From Paraburkholderia caffeinilytica (GTDB lineage Bacteria > Pseudomonadota > Gammaproteobacteria > Burkholderiales > Burkholderiaceae): 64,000 bases of DNA. The position numbers and the translations under genes are program-made. The stretch spans positions 4,154,001-4,218,000 of the forward strand of contig NZ_CP031467.1 of assembly GCF_003368325.1 (NCBI RefSeq), read 5' to 3'. The notes beneath the pieces are model-generated. The model searched no databases. It saw only the letters and a program-made list of their open reading frames with translations, and was not told the DNA's origin. The first letter of the stretch is position 1. Every line of letters begins with the position of its first letter. This document shows, piece by piece, positions 44,540 to 53,040 of this stretch.

Positions 44540-45265
44540 ATGCAACTCCTGTTCGAAACAACAGTCGATGGAAATCACTACATCAACTGGTTGCTCTCAG
44601 GCCTTTATTGGACTGTGCTGCTGTGGCTTGGCGCCGCCGTCATCTCGGCGGTGCTCGGAGTGGTGGTTGGTTCGGGTCGGACGTCGCGCAGCAAGGTGCT
44701 CCGCACGTTAAGTCGCGCGTACGTTCAAGTATTCAGGAATATCCCTCTGCTGCTTCAGGCGTTTCTCTGGTACTTCGTCTTCCCGGAGATTCTGCCTGCC
44801 GCATTGGGAAGTGCAATCAAGCAAATACCTCCACCGTGGGCCAGTTTCGTACCTGCATTGATTGCGGTCGGCCTGTACACGGGAGCGCGCGTCGCCGAGC
44901 AGATTCGTGCAGGCATTCAGTCATTGCCGAAAGGACAGCGTGAGGCAGCACACGCGCTGGGGCTGTCTAGCTTTACCACGTACGCATGCATCCTGGTACC
45001 CCAGTCGCTGCGAACAATGGCGCCCTCACTTACAAGTGAAGCATTGGCATTGCTCAAAAACACATCGGTCGCAATGACAATCGGCCTGCTCGACCTGACA
45101 GCGCAGGCACAGCAGATGAATGAGTTCACGTTCCGGACCTTCGAGTCGTTCAGCGTGGTCACAGTGACGTACTTCGCCCTCTCGATTGTCATCTATGGTG
45201 CGGCCGAAATTATGACGCGGCGGTTCTCCATGAAATCGAATGTCCCAACGGTCAGCAAGGCATAG
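44540..45265 (+). CDS. Amino-acid ABC transporter permease (GltJ-like)
   Basis: A 241-residue inner-membrane permease of the HisMQ family, with an N-terminal periplasmic stretch (TTVDGNHYINWLLSGLYW) typical of GltJ. The EAA coupling loop reads LPKGQREAAHALGLSSF. Multiple hydrophobic helices (first ~20-42). It is 43 bp after the binding-protein gene and 8 bp before the second permease gene, so it forms half of a heterodimeric channel. Confidence 0.92.
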   Translation: MQLLFETTVDGNHYINWLLSGLYWTVLLWLGAAVISAVLGVVVGSGRTSRSKVLRTLSRAYVQVFRNIPLLLQAFLWYFVFPEILPAALGSAIKQIPPPWASFVPALIAVGLYTGARVAEQIRAGIQSLPKGQREAAHALGLSSFTTYACILVPQSLRTMAPSLTSEALALLKNTSVAMTIGLLDLTAQAQQMNEFTFRTFESFSVVTVTYFALSIVIYGAAEIMTRRFSMKSNVPTVSKA

Positions 45266-45273
45266 AGGCAAGC

Positions 45274-46002
45274 ATGACTACGTATGACCTTGGAGCCATC
45301 CAGCGCGCGCTCCCGTATCTCGGCGAGGGCATGGTGTTCACCCTCAAGCTCACTGTCTTCGCGTTTCTCGGCGGCCTGGCTATCGGGGTTGTCCTGGCCG
45401 TGATTCGTCACATCCGGGTCCCGGTGCTCGACCGTATCGTCTGGGCGTACGTGACGGTCATGCGGTCAATTCCGCTCATCATGGTGCTGTTCTGGTTCTT
45501 CTTTCTTGTCCCGCTAGCGCTTCGCCATTTCTCTCCGGCGGGAATCTCGGTCTCGGTAAGTCCGCAACTGACGGCCTTCGTTACGTACACGCTTTTTGAG
45601 GCAGCCTACTTCTGCGAAATCATCCGCTCGGGCCTGCTGTCCGTGCCGAGAGGTCAATATGAGGGAGCGAAAGCTTTGGGCTTTTCTACCTGGCATGCGT
45701 ATTCACTCGTCATCGTTCCACAGGCACTCAAGGCGGTGATCCCAATCATGGTTACGCAGGCAATCATTCTGTTCCAGGACACGTCTCTCGTGTACGTCCT
45801 GTCGCTGACTGACTTTGTCGGGGCGGCCTCGAAGATTGCCCAGCGTGACGGCAAGCTTGTCGAGTTTTACACCTTCGCGGCTGTCGTCTACTTCGTAATC
45901 TGCTCCGGCGTCTCGGAGCTTGCTGACTACCTTCGGGCACGTCGCCAGGCAAAGGGCGAAACACGTACTCCGGCTCCAGTTGGTGTCACCGCAGCCAGTT
46001 GA
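45274..46002 (+). CDS. Amino-acid ABC transporter permease (GltK-like)
   Basis: A 242-residue HisMQ-family permease, partner of the preceding gene. N-terminus MTTYDLGAIQRALPYLGEGM; EAA loop VPRGQYEGAKALGFSTWHAY; later DTSLVYVLSLTDFVGAA is characteristic. The C-terminal tail is hydrophilic. The ATPase gene follows by 32 bp. GltK/GltJ homology supports acidic or amide amino-acid uptake. Confidence 0.92.
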   Translation: MTTYDLGAIQRALPYLGEGMVFTLKLTVFAFLGGLAIGVVLAVIRHIRVPVLDRIVWAYVTVMRSIPLIMVLFWFFFLVPLALRHFSPAGISVSVSPQLTAFVTYTLFEAAYFCEIIRSGLLSVPRGQYEGAKALGFSTWHAYSLVIVPQALKAVIPIMVTQAIILFQDTSLVYVLSLTDFVGAASKIAQRDGKLVEFYTFAAVVYFVICSGVSELADYLRARRQAKGETRTPAPVGVTAAS

Positions 46003-46034
46003 CTCCACCCAATCACCCGTTACAGGGAGCAGAA

Positions 46035-46787
46035 ATGAATGCAACCGAAATCCCGGTCGTCGAACTCGTATCGCTAACCAAGCGCTTCGGCGCGCACACT
46101 GTTCTCAACGACGTCAACCTGAAGATAGGTGTGGGACAGAAAGTGGTGATTTGCGGACCATCAGGGTCTGGGAAGTCGACCCTTATCCGTTGTATCAACG
46201 GGCTGGAGGACATTGATAGCGGAGAGGTCGTCGTCCGCAATCCACAAACTGGCGAGCGATACCAGAAACCAGCAGATGTACGTCGCCATGTAGGCATGGT
46301 GTTCCAGAGTTTCAATCTGTTTCCGCACTACACGGTGCTCCAAAACTGCATGCTCGCACCCGTGAAAGTGAACGGCGCAGGCAAAGATGAGGCGAGGGAA
46401 ATTGCGACACGGTTGCTCACCAAGGTCCGCGTTGCAAATCAGGCGGAAAAGTATCCTCCGCAACTGTCAGGAGGTCAGCAACAACGAGTGGCCATCGCAA
46501 GAGCGTTATGCATGAGTCCGAGCGTTATGCTCTTTGACGAGCCAACTTCGGCATTGGACCCGGAGATGGTTAAGGAGGTCCTCGACACAATGGTTGCGTT
46601 GGCGACCGAGGGCATGACGATGCTCTGCGTGACCCACGAAATGTCGTTTGCGCGGCGGGTCGCCGACCGAATCATCTTTGTAGACGCCGGCCGCATCCTT
46701 GTCGACGCCTCGCCGGACGAATTCTTCAGCGACGCAGCCCATCCGCGTGTGCGCGAGTTTCTTGGTCAGGTGCTGGCACACGCCTGA
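46035..46787 (+). CDS. Amino-acid ABC transporter ATP-binding protein (GltL-like)
   Basis: A 250-residue ATPase with all motifs: Walker A GPSGSGKSTLIRC, Q-loop MVFQSFNLFPH, signature LSGGQQQRVAIARAL, Walker B VMLFDEPTSALDPE and H-loop CVTHEMSFA. ATG 46035 has GGGAG upstream; an in-frame earlier start at 45999 overlaps the permease stop. It completes the importer. A GCGCCCG-TT-CGGGCGC stem (46856-46871) separates it from the aminotransferase gene. Confidence 0.94.
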   Translation: MNATEIPVVELVSLTKRFGAHTVLNDVNLKIGVGQKVVICGPSGSGKSTLIRCINGLEDIDSGEVVVRNPQTGERYQKPADVRRHVGMVFQSFNLFPHYTVLQNCMLAPVKVNGAGKDEAREIATRLLTKVRVANQAEKYPPQLSGGQQQRVAIARALCMSPSVMLFDEPTSALDPEMVKEVLDTMVALATEGMTMLCVTHEMSFARRVADRIIFVDAGRILVDASPDEFFSDAAHPRVREFLGQVLAHA

Positions 46788-46855
46788 ATGAAAGACCGCC
46801 CACCGACGAGCACACTCGCGGCGCGGCACTTCCCCCTACCATCTTCCATTTTGCA

Positions 46856-46871
46856 GCGCCCGTTCGGGCGC
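46856..46871. other. Stem-loop before the class V aminotransferase gene
   Basis: GCGCCCG (46856-46862) and CGGGCGC (46865-46871) form a perfect 7-bp palindrome with a TT centre, ending 10 bp before the ATG at 46882. No T-run follows. It could restrict ribosome access or be an operator between the importer and enzyme genes. Confidence 0.4.
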
Positions 46872-46881
46872 GCAGCAACTA

Positions 46882-48021
46882 ATGCACATGACAAGACTCC
46901 TCGATAACGCGGCAATCAGGGCGGATTTTCCCGTGGCCAGCAAAATGCTCTATCTGGACTCGGCACACCAGACGCCGCTAGGCGTGACCGCGAAGTTGGC
47001 AATCGAAGACTTTCTCGCGGAAAGCTTTGAGATGGCGGGTCCAAAGCCAAAATGGCTGGCCCGGGTTGAGCATGTGCGGGGGGGCCTGGCGTCATTCATT
47101 GGAGCATCTCCTGACGAAATCGCATACACGAAGAACACGTCGGAAGGCCTCAACATCGCTGCCAATGCGATTGATTTCAACGCTGGCGACAACGTCCTGC
47201 TGATTGAAGGCGACCATCCCAACAACGCCTATACGTGGCTGAATTTGCGTCGTAAAGGCGTCGAGGTGCGGTTCGTCAAATTATCTGGAGAGGTTGCGAA
47301 TGCCCAGACTTTCGCTCCCTACGTCGACTGCAAAACGCGAGCGATATCGCTTTCGCACGTGACCTTTCACGCCGGGCAGCGACACGACATCCGGTCTATT
47401 GGCCAGCTTTGCAAAAAGAAGGCTCTTTATCTCGTTGTCGATGCAATGCAGTCGGTCGGAGTCTTGCCGCTTGACGTCAAAGACCTGGGGATTTCGATTC
47501 TGGCGGCAGGATGCCACAAAGGACTGCTGGTGCCCCAAGGGCTCGGATTCCTTTACGTCAATTCAAGCCTCGAAAGCCTTGAGCCCGTGTATCTCGCCAC
47601 GGCTGGGCTCGCGAATCCGCCGGCCGATTTCATAGCACGTCCCGATGATGTCACTTTGCGAGCAGGGGCTGGTCGATTCGAGCTCGGTAACTTCAACCTG
47701 CCAGGGATTCATGCGCTGGGCGCTACGTTGGGATTGCTCGAGAACATCGGCGTCGACAACATTGAGGCGCACGTCCTCAGACTCGGGGACAGACTTATCG
47801 AGCATCTCGATGACCTTCGCATCCGACTTGTCGGGCCACGGGATGCGACTGAGCGTGCGCACATTTACACGATGGCGCTCTCGCCTGACTGGTTGGCGTA
47901 TTTCTCAGAGAACAATGTCCGCGTATCGCCAGAGCGCGATGGCATCAGAATTTCGTTCGGCATTTTCAACAACGAAACAGATGTTGACGCTGTCGCAGAC
48001 CTTATCCGAAAACGCCTTTAA
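46882..48021 (+). CDS. Class V PLP-dependent aminotransferase/lyase-like enzyme
   Basis: A 379-residue fold-type I PLP enzyme. PLP-site residues: Asp187 and Gln190 in VVDAMQSVGV, and Schiff-base Lys213 in AGCHKGLLVPQG. Other blocks are LDSAHQTPLG near the start and the EGDHPNNAYTW substrate segment with His112. It resembles cysteine-desulfurase/isopenicillin-N-epimerase-type proteins, which include transaminases, epimerases and beta-lyases. It has no cysteine-desulfurase Cys loop that I can identify. A second ATG at residue 3 is possible. It lies 94 bp after the ATPase gene in the amino-acid regulon. Confidence 0.85.
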   Translation: MHMTRLLDNAAIRADFPVASKMLYLDSAHQTPLGVTAKLAIEDFLAESFEMAGPKPKWLARVEHVRGGLASFIGASPDEIAYTKNTSEGLNIAANAIDFNAGDNVLLIEGDHPNNAYTWLNLRRKGVEVRFVKLSGEVANAQTFAPYVDCKTRAISLSHVTFHAGQRHDIRSIGQLCKKKALYLVVDAMQSVGVLPLDVKDLGISILAAGCHKGLLVPQGLGFLYVNSSLESLEPVYLATAGLANPPADFIARPDDVTLRAGAGRFELGNFNLPGIHALGATLGLLENIGVDNIEAHVLRLGDRLIEHLDDLRIRLVGPRDATERAHIYTMALSPDWLAYFSENNVRVSPERDGIRISFGIFNNETDVDAVADLIRKRL

Positions 48022-48094
48022 GCCCCAGAAAGACTTCGTTCGAGAGCGAACGCGCTCAACTGGCCGCTGCGGCCGACCAGCCTCAGCCTAGCCT

Positions 48095-49000
48095 TCATTC
48101 CGATGGTTCGGCGGCCAGCGTTAGTGCATCGAGAACCGCCGCGATAGCGGGTCGTTTTGCGGTTCCGCGGGGCAAGACCATGAATACGCGCCGGTTCAAC
48201 ACGGGGTCAATTGGAATGACCGAGAATTCGGGGTCTTTCTCTGCCAGCCGCAGCGCGAGCCGTGGCAACACAGCGACGGCACAGCCGGTCCGGACCATTT
48301 CCAGCGTGACTGCCGTGTTGCGGCTGCTTGTCGTCACTTTCGGGGTGAACCCGCCTGCATAGCAGGCGTTCAGAAGGAACGTGTGGTAGGTCGCCGCCGA
48401 CTGATTCAACGCCCAGCGTTCGTGCGCGAGGTCCGATAGCGCAATGGATTTTCGTCCAGCAAGCTTGTGCTTCGACGATACAACCGCATCAAAGTGGTCA
48501 ACACATAAAGGATGAAACTCAAGTGCACTTGCGAGTGCTTCGGCGCTCACGAGGTCATCCACGATGGCGAGGTCGGTCTGCTTGGCCGCGGCCGCTCTCA
48601 GGCCTTCGGATGGTTCCAGTTCGGTAAATATGACGTTCAACTGAGGGTGCTGCTCAAGTAGTCGGCTGATGGCGACCGGCACGACACTGCTCGCCAGCGA
48701 CCCGAATGCCGACATTCGCACCTCGCCACTGACTTCCACATTCGCGGCAGCGACCTCGGACTCAATATCCGCGACCATTTCGAACAAGCCAGTCGCTCTT
48801 GCCACCAGACGCCGTCCGGCAGGCGTCAGTTGGACGCCGCGACCTGACCGCTCGATTAGAACCGTCTCGAGTTCCTCTTCCAGTTGGGCGAGCTGTTGAG
48901 AAACGGCTGGCCGCGTGAGACGGACCGCTTCCGCGACCGCCGAAATCGTTCCAAGGACCGACAACTCGTGCAACAGATGAAGGCGGCTGAGGTTGAGCAT
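48095..49000 (-). CDS. LysR family regulator, probable regulator of the amino-acid regulon
   Basis: A 301-residue LysR protein starting MLNLSRLHLLHELSVLGTIS with AGGAG 6 bp upstream. Recognition helix LTRPAVSQQLAQLEEEL at ~25-45; effector domain ~90-295. It converges on the aminotransferase gene and is divergent from the beta-hydroxyacid dehydrogenase gene. The shared 216-bp intergenic region contains promoter copy 2, making this the best candidate to bind all three copies. The inducer is unknown. Confidence 0.88.
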   Translation of the reverse strand: MLNLSRLHLLHELSVLGTISAVAEAVRLTRPAVSQQLAQLEEELETVLIERSGRGVQLTPAGRRLVARATGLFEMVADIESEVAAANVEVSGEVRMSAFGSLASSVVPVAISRLLEQHPQLNVIFTELEPSEGLRAAAAKQTDLAIVDDLVSAEALASALEFHPLCVDHFDAVVSSKHKLAGRKSIALSDLAHERWALNQSAATYHTFLLNACYAGGFTPKVTTSSRNTAVTLEMVRTGCAVAVLPRLALRLAEKDPEFSVIPIDPVLNRRVFMVLPRGTAKRPAIAAVLDALTLAAEPSE

Positions 49001-49044
49001 CCCGCACTCCTACAAGGATATGGAGCAAATGGTAAGCGAAACTT

Positions 49045-49097
49045 ACTCATAGGGTCAAAAAGTGTCGTCTTTTTTTTCTAAATTTGTCTTCCTATAG
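49045..49097 (+). promoter_or_regulatory. Conserved regulon promoter, copy 2 (dehydrogenase operon)
   Basis: GTCGTC (49064-49069), 22 bp, CTATAG (49092-49097). The upstream arm CATAGGGTCAAA mirrors the downstream ATTTGTCTTCCTATAG, and AAAAAG-N6-CTTTTT forms a dyad across GTCGTC. It shares most bases from GTCAAAAAGTGTCGTCTTTT onward with copy 3. Located between the LysR gene and its divergent neighbour. TATAGT is the probable -10. Confidence 0.7.
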
Positions 49098-49128
49098 TCA
49101 CATCACCGGCACGCAATTTCTGGTCGAA

Positions 49129-49146
49129 ACAAGGGAAAACCCTTGT
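49129..49146 (+). promoter_or_regulatory. Leader hairpin in the dehydrogenase operon mRNA
   Basis: ACAAGGG-AAAA-CCCTTGT is a perfect 7-bp stem with a four-base loop, about 30 bp after promoter copy 2 and 70 bp before the start codon. It has no T-run, so simple termination is unlikely. It may stabilise the leader or bind a regulator. Confidence 0.45.
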
Positions 49147-49216
49147 CTGACAATGACTTAGGTGTTGCGCGTTTTGCCCGGCTTAACCAATCAGATTCCA
49201 GTTGGAGGAAGCTCAA

Positions 49217-50107
49217 ATGAAGGTTGCATTTATCGGAGTGGGACGCATGGGTGGCCGTATGGCAGCCCGTCTGGTCGCAGCGGGTCATCAGGTGCGCGTG
49301 TTCGACCCTAGCCAGGCAGCCGTTGACGCTCTCGCATCGAAGGGTGCAATCGCCGCGAAGAGCCCTGCTGAGGCAGCGCAGGATGCGGAACGCATTCTCC
49401 TCAGCCTGCCGAGCCCGAAGACGCTGCGCGATGCGGTGACTGGCGAAACCGGTGTTCTGCAGACGGCGGCAGAAGGCGCAATCATTGTCGACTTCAGCAC
49501 CGTCGACCCGGCGACGACCAAAGAGATTGCTGCTGCAGCCGCAGCAAAGAAAGTCAGCTTCGTCGATTCGCCCGTGAGCGGTGGGGTTGCAGGCGCCGAG
49601 AACGGCAAGCTCGTTCTGATGGTCGGTGGCTCGCCCGAAGTAATCGAAAAACTGAACTCGATTTTTGAAGTTCTGGCCGGCCGCGTCGTGCATTGCGGAG
49701 ATACGGGCGCGGGTCAGCTCACGAAACTGAGCCACAACCTGCTCACGGCAATCAACACCGTCGCGCTCGGCGAAGTCCTGACCGCGAGCGTCAAGGCAGG
49801 CGCGAAACTCGACGTGCTGTGCGACGTCCTGACCGCTGGCCTCGCTGGCAGCAAGATGCTCGACTACCTGCCGAAGACCCTGTTCACAGAGCAGCGCCCG
49901 GCCAACTTCGCCATTGACCTGATGCACAAAGACATCAAGTTGTGCCTCGACGAATTCTCGAATCTTCCGATGCCGCTCGGCCAGCTCGTGCTGCAAACCT
50001 ACAACGCGGCTCGCGCAAAGGGTCTCGGCGGTAAGGATTCGACCAGCGTGAATGAAATCTACGAAGAGCTGCTTGGCGTGCGCCTTAGCCTGCCCGTCGC
50101 CCAGTAA
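49217..50107 (+). CDS. NAD(P)-dependent beta-hydroxyacid dehydrogenase (HIBADH family)
   Basis: A 296-residue enzyme of normal family length. N-terminal GxGxxG in FIGVGRMGGRMAARL; substrate motif FVDSPVSGGVAGAENG at ~115-130; catalytic Lys170 in GAGQLTKLSHNL. ATG 49217 follows GGAGGAAG. Members oxidise 3-hydroxyisobutyrate, tartronate semialdehyde, 6-phosphogluconate-like acids or 4-hydroxybutyrate. It is the first gene of the operon behind promoter copy 2, and the aldehyde dehydrogenase gene follows by 26 bp, so a hydroxyacid/semialdehyde/acid sequence is plausible. Confidence 0.9.
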   Translation: MKVAFIGVGRMGGRMAARLVAAGHQVRVFDPSQAAVDALASKGAIAAKSPAEAAQDAERILLSLPSPKTLRDAVTGETGVLQTAAEGAIIVDFSTVDPATTKEIAAAAAAKKVSFVDSPVSGGVAGAENGKLVLMVGGSPEVIEKLNSIFEVLAGRVVHCGDTGAGQLTKLSHNLLTAINTVALGEVLTASVKAGAKLDVLCDVLTAGLAGSKMLDYLPKTLFTEQRPANFAIDLMHKDIKLCLDEFSNLPMPLGQLVLQTYNAARAKGLGGKDSTSVNEIYEELLGVRLSLPVAQ

Positions 50108-50133
50108 GTCAATTGAACACCAAAGGAAATAAC

Positions 50134-51633
50134 GTGAATTCCATGACCGACAACGTATCCGCCGAAATCGTCGTTCCGAAGGCGGGCATTACCGGCCTGC
50201 TGATTAACAACGAGTGGCGCACCCCCGCAAAGGGCAAGACCCTTGATGTCGAAAATCCGTCGCGCCGCACGAAGATTGTCTCCATCGGTGCGAGCGACGA
50301 AGAAGACGTCAAGGCGGCCGTTGCCGCAGCGAGCGCTGCTTTCCCTGCATGGCGTCGTATGGCATCACGTGCACGCGGCGCACTTCTGATTGAACTGGGC
50401 AATCGCGTCACCGCCAACGCTGAAGAAATCGCTCGTGTTCTCGCTGCCGAAAGCGGCAATGCACTGCGCACGCAGAGCCGCCCGGAAGTTCTGGGCGCCG
50501 CAGAAGTTCTGCGTTACTACGGCGGTGTCATCGCCGAACAAAAGGGCGAAACGCTCCCGCTCGGTCCGGGTCTCTTCAGCTACACGACGCGTGAGCCGCT
50601 CGGCGTCGTCGGCGCCATCATCCCGTGGAATTCGCCGGTCGTCCTGGCGGCCGTAAAAATCGGCATGGCGCTTGGCACTGGCAATACGCTGGTTCTGAAG
50701 CCGGCAGAAGACGCGCCCCTCGCCGTTATCAAAATCGCAGAACTCGCAACCGGGCTGTTCCCCGCGGGCGTATTCAACGTCGTGACGGGCACGGGTATCG
50801 GTGCCGGCGCTCCTCTCGCGGCGCATCCGAATGTCGCGAAGGTTTCGTTTACCGGCTCGCTGGAAGTCGGAAAACTGGTTGGTCACGCGGTTGCTGACCG
50901 CATTGGCCACGCAACGCTGGAGCTCGGTGGCAAGAGCCCGTGCATCGTCTATCCCGATGCAGCGACCCCGGAACATATCGACTCGACGGTCACCGGCATC
51001 ATCAATGCGATGCGCTTCGCCCGCCAAGGTCAGTCGTGTACCGCCGGCTCGCGTCTCTACGTCCATGAAAGCGTCTGGGACCAGGTGATGACCCAAGTGG
51101 TCGCCAAGGTGAAGGAGCTGAAAATCGGCGACTCACTGGACGAATCGAGCGACATCGGCGCAATCATCAGCGCTGAGCGCTACTCGGAAGTTCGCGCGTT
51201 CATCGAAGAAGCCATCAACAACGGCGCGAAGGTCCTGACGGGCTCGCTGCCGCCAACAGTCGATGAAGCGAAAGGCTTCTTCCCTGAGCCGGTGATTTTC
51301 ACCGGCGTCGACAACAACTGGCGCGTGTGCCGTGAAGAAGTCTTTGGCCCGGTTCTGGTGGCATTGCCCTGGAAGGACGAAGAGGAAGTGTTGCAATGGG
51401 CGAACGACTCCGTCTACGGCCTTGCTGCTTATGTCTTCACGAATGACCTGACCACGGCGCTGCGCGTCACGGAAAAAATTGACGCGGGCTGGTTGCAGGT
51501 CAATCGCGCTGGCGGCCAGATTCCGGGTATGTCGTACGGTGGCGCGAAGCAAAGCGGCATCGGTGCCGAGTATTCCATTGAAGGCGCACTGGAAGCGTAC
51601 ACGTCGCGAAAGAGCGTAACCATCAACGTGTAA
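50134..51633 (+). CDS. NAD(P)-dependent aldehyde dehydrogenase
   Basis: A 499-residue class I-type aldehyde dehydrogenase. Catalytic Glu263 is in TLELGGKSP, nucleophilic Cys302 in RQGQSCTAGSR, and the cofactor motif in SFTGSLEVGK. GTG 50134 has AAGGAA 6 bp upstream; ATG 50143 is an alternative. Sequence suggests the betaine/aminobutyraldehyde/semialdehyde broad group, not methylmalonate-semialdehyde dehydrogenase. Co-transcribed with the hydroxyacid dehydrogenase and symporter genes. Confidence 0.9.
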   Translation: MNSMTDNVSAEIVVPKAGITGLLINNEWRTPAKGKTLDVENPSRRTKIVSIGASDEEDVKAAVAAASAAFPAWRRMASRARGALLIELGNRVTANAEEIARVLAAESGNALRTQSRPEVLGAAEVLRYYGGVIAEQKGETLPLGPGLFSYTTREPLGVVGAIIPWNSPVVLAAVKIGMALGTGNTLVLKPAEDAPLAVIKIAELATGLFPAGVFNVVTGTGIGAGAPLAAHPNVAKVSFTGSLEVGKLVGHAVADRIGHATLELGGKSPCIVYPDAATPEHIDSTVTGIINAMRFARQGQSCTAGSRLYVHESVWDQVMTQVVAKVKELKIGDSLDESSDIGAIISAERYSEVRAFIEEAINNGAKVLTGSLPPTVDEAKGFFPEPVIFTGVDNNWRVCREEVFGPVLVALPWKDEEEVLQWANDSVYGLAAYVFTNDLTTALRVTEKIDAGWLQVNRAGGQIPGMSYGGAKQSGIGAEYSIEGALEAYTSRKSVTINV

Positions 51634-51710
51634 CCGCTGCAGATAAGGTAGCCCGGCGACCGACCGGGTTACCACCACACCTTTACCGGGCAATAGGTTG
51701 GGAGTTAATC

Positions 51711-53027
51711 ATGAGCGCAAATCTGGCAGCAACGGCTTCGGACGAAGCTAAGGAGGCTCGAAGCGTTTCGACGCGAGCAGCATTCAGTTCGTTCATCGGC
51801 ACGACGGTCGAATGGTACGACTATTTTCTGTACGGTACAGCCGCAGCACTGGTATTTCCGAAAGTCTTCTTTAATGACTTAACCCCGGAGCTGGCAACGC
51901 TTGCTTCGATGGCCTCCTTCGCCGTTGCATTCGTGCTGCGCCCGCTCGGAGGTATGGTCATCGGTCACTTCGGTGACCAGATGGGCCGCAAAAAGATGCT
52001 GGTCTTCACCCTGCTTGTGATGGGAATTTGCACCGCCGGCATCGGCTTTCTGCCCTCGTACAACTCAGCGGGTCACTGGAGCCCAGCGCTTCTGATTCTC
52101 CTGCGCGTCATCCAGGGTTTCGCTTTGGGTGGCGAATGGGGTGGTGCAGCACTGATGTCAGTCGAGCACGCGCCAGAGGGTCGCAGAGGTCTTTTCGGAA
52201 GCACCATGCAAATGGGTGTACCGGCCGGCTTGCTGGTGTCTACCGGAGCATTCGCTCTCGTTTCTGCGTTGCCGGACCAGCAGTTCTTCGCATGGGGATG
52301 GCGTTTGCCGTTCATCTTCAGCCTCGCCCTGCTGGCAGTCGGGATGTACATCCGCCTGCAGGTGTCGGAGCCGCCAGCTTTTGAGAAGGTCAAAGAGTCC
52401 GGCAATGTATCGCGCGCCCCGCTGCTTGAAGTATGGCAAAACGAAAAGAAGAAGACCGTCATCATGGTGTTCTTCCAGACCGTGGCGAATGTCGGCTACT
52501 TCCTCATCACCGTTTATGCGCTGACGTACATCACCGGAACATTGCATCTGCCGCGGAGCGTTGCATCGACAGGCCTCCTCGTTGCAGCCGCAGTCGACCT
52601 CTTCATGCAACCGGTTTTCGGATGGCTTTCCGACAAGGTTGGCCGGCGAGTCGTCTACGGGTTTGGTGCCATTTTCTTCGCACTCTATGCATTTCCGCTG
52701 TTCTGGCTTCTCGATACTGCGAACCCGGCACTTATCACGGTCGGACTTGCTCTTGGCCTCGGTATCGGCCACGCGTCCACCGGCTCGCTGCATGGCGTTA
52801 TTTACGCTGAGCAGTACCCGACTCGTTACCGGTTCAGCGGCTCGTCGACCGCGTACCAGCTCTCCGGGATTATCTCCAGTGCGCCAACGCCGCTAATTGC
52901 CGCGTGGCTCGTGGCGCGAAGTGGCAACTCGATGTCCGTCTCCTGGTACGTGGTGGTGGCGGCAATCATTTCACTGGTCTGCGTCCTTCTTGTGAAGGAG
53001 ACCTATCGTGAACCTATCGACCGTTAA
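51711..53027 (+). CDS. MFS transporter, metabolite:H+ symporter (MHS) family
   Basis: A 438-residue permease with the MHS hallmark FIGTTVEWYDYFLYGTAAAL at the first helix and HFGDQMGRKKMLVFTLLVMG for motif A. It resembles ShiA/ProP/KgtP/citrate-type carriers for small organic acids or compatible solutes. ATG has GGGAG upstream. It ends 13 bp before the next predicted start (or overlaps an alternative GTG). A second uptake route, beside the ABC importer, in the same regulon implies that an organic acid as well as an amino acid is handled. Confidence 0.9.
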   Translation: MSANLAATASDEAKEARSVSTRAAFSSFIGTTVEWYDYFLYGTAAALVFPKVFFNDLTPELATLASMASFAVAFVLRPLGGMVIGHFGDQMGRKKMLVFTLLVMGICTAGIGFLPSYNSAGHWSPALLILLRVIQGFALGGEWGGAALMSVEHAPEGRRGLFGSTMQMGVPAGLLVSTGAFALVSALPDQQFFAWGWRLPFIFSLALLAVGMYIRLQVSEPPAFEKVKESGNVSRAPLLEVWQNEKKKTVIMVFFQTVANVGYFLITVYALTYITGTLHLPRSVASTGLLVAAAVDLFMQPVFGWLSDKVGRRVVYGFGAIFFALYAFPLFWLLDTANPALITVGLALGLGIGHASTGSLHGVIYAEQYPTRYRFSGSSTAYQLSGIISSAPTPLIAAWLVARSGNSMSVSWYVVVAAIISLVCVLLVKETYREPIDR

Positions 53028-53040
53028 GAAGAGCGTAACA

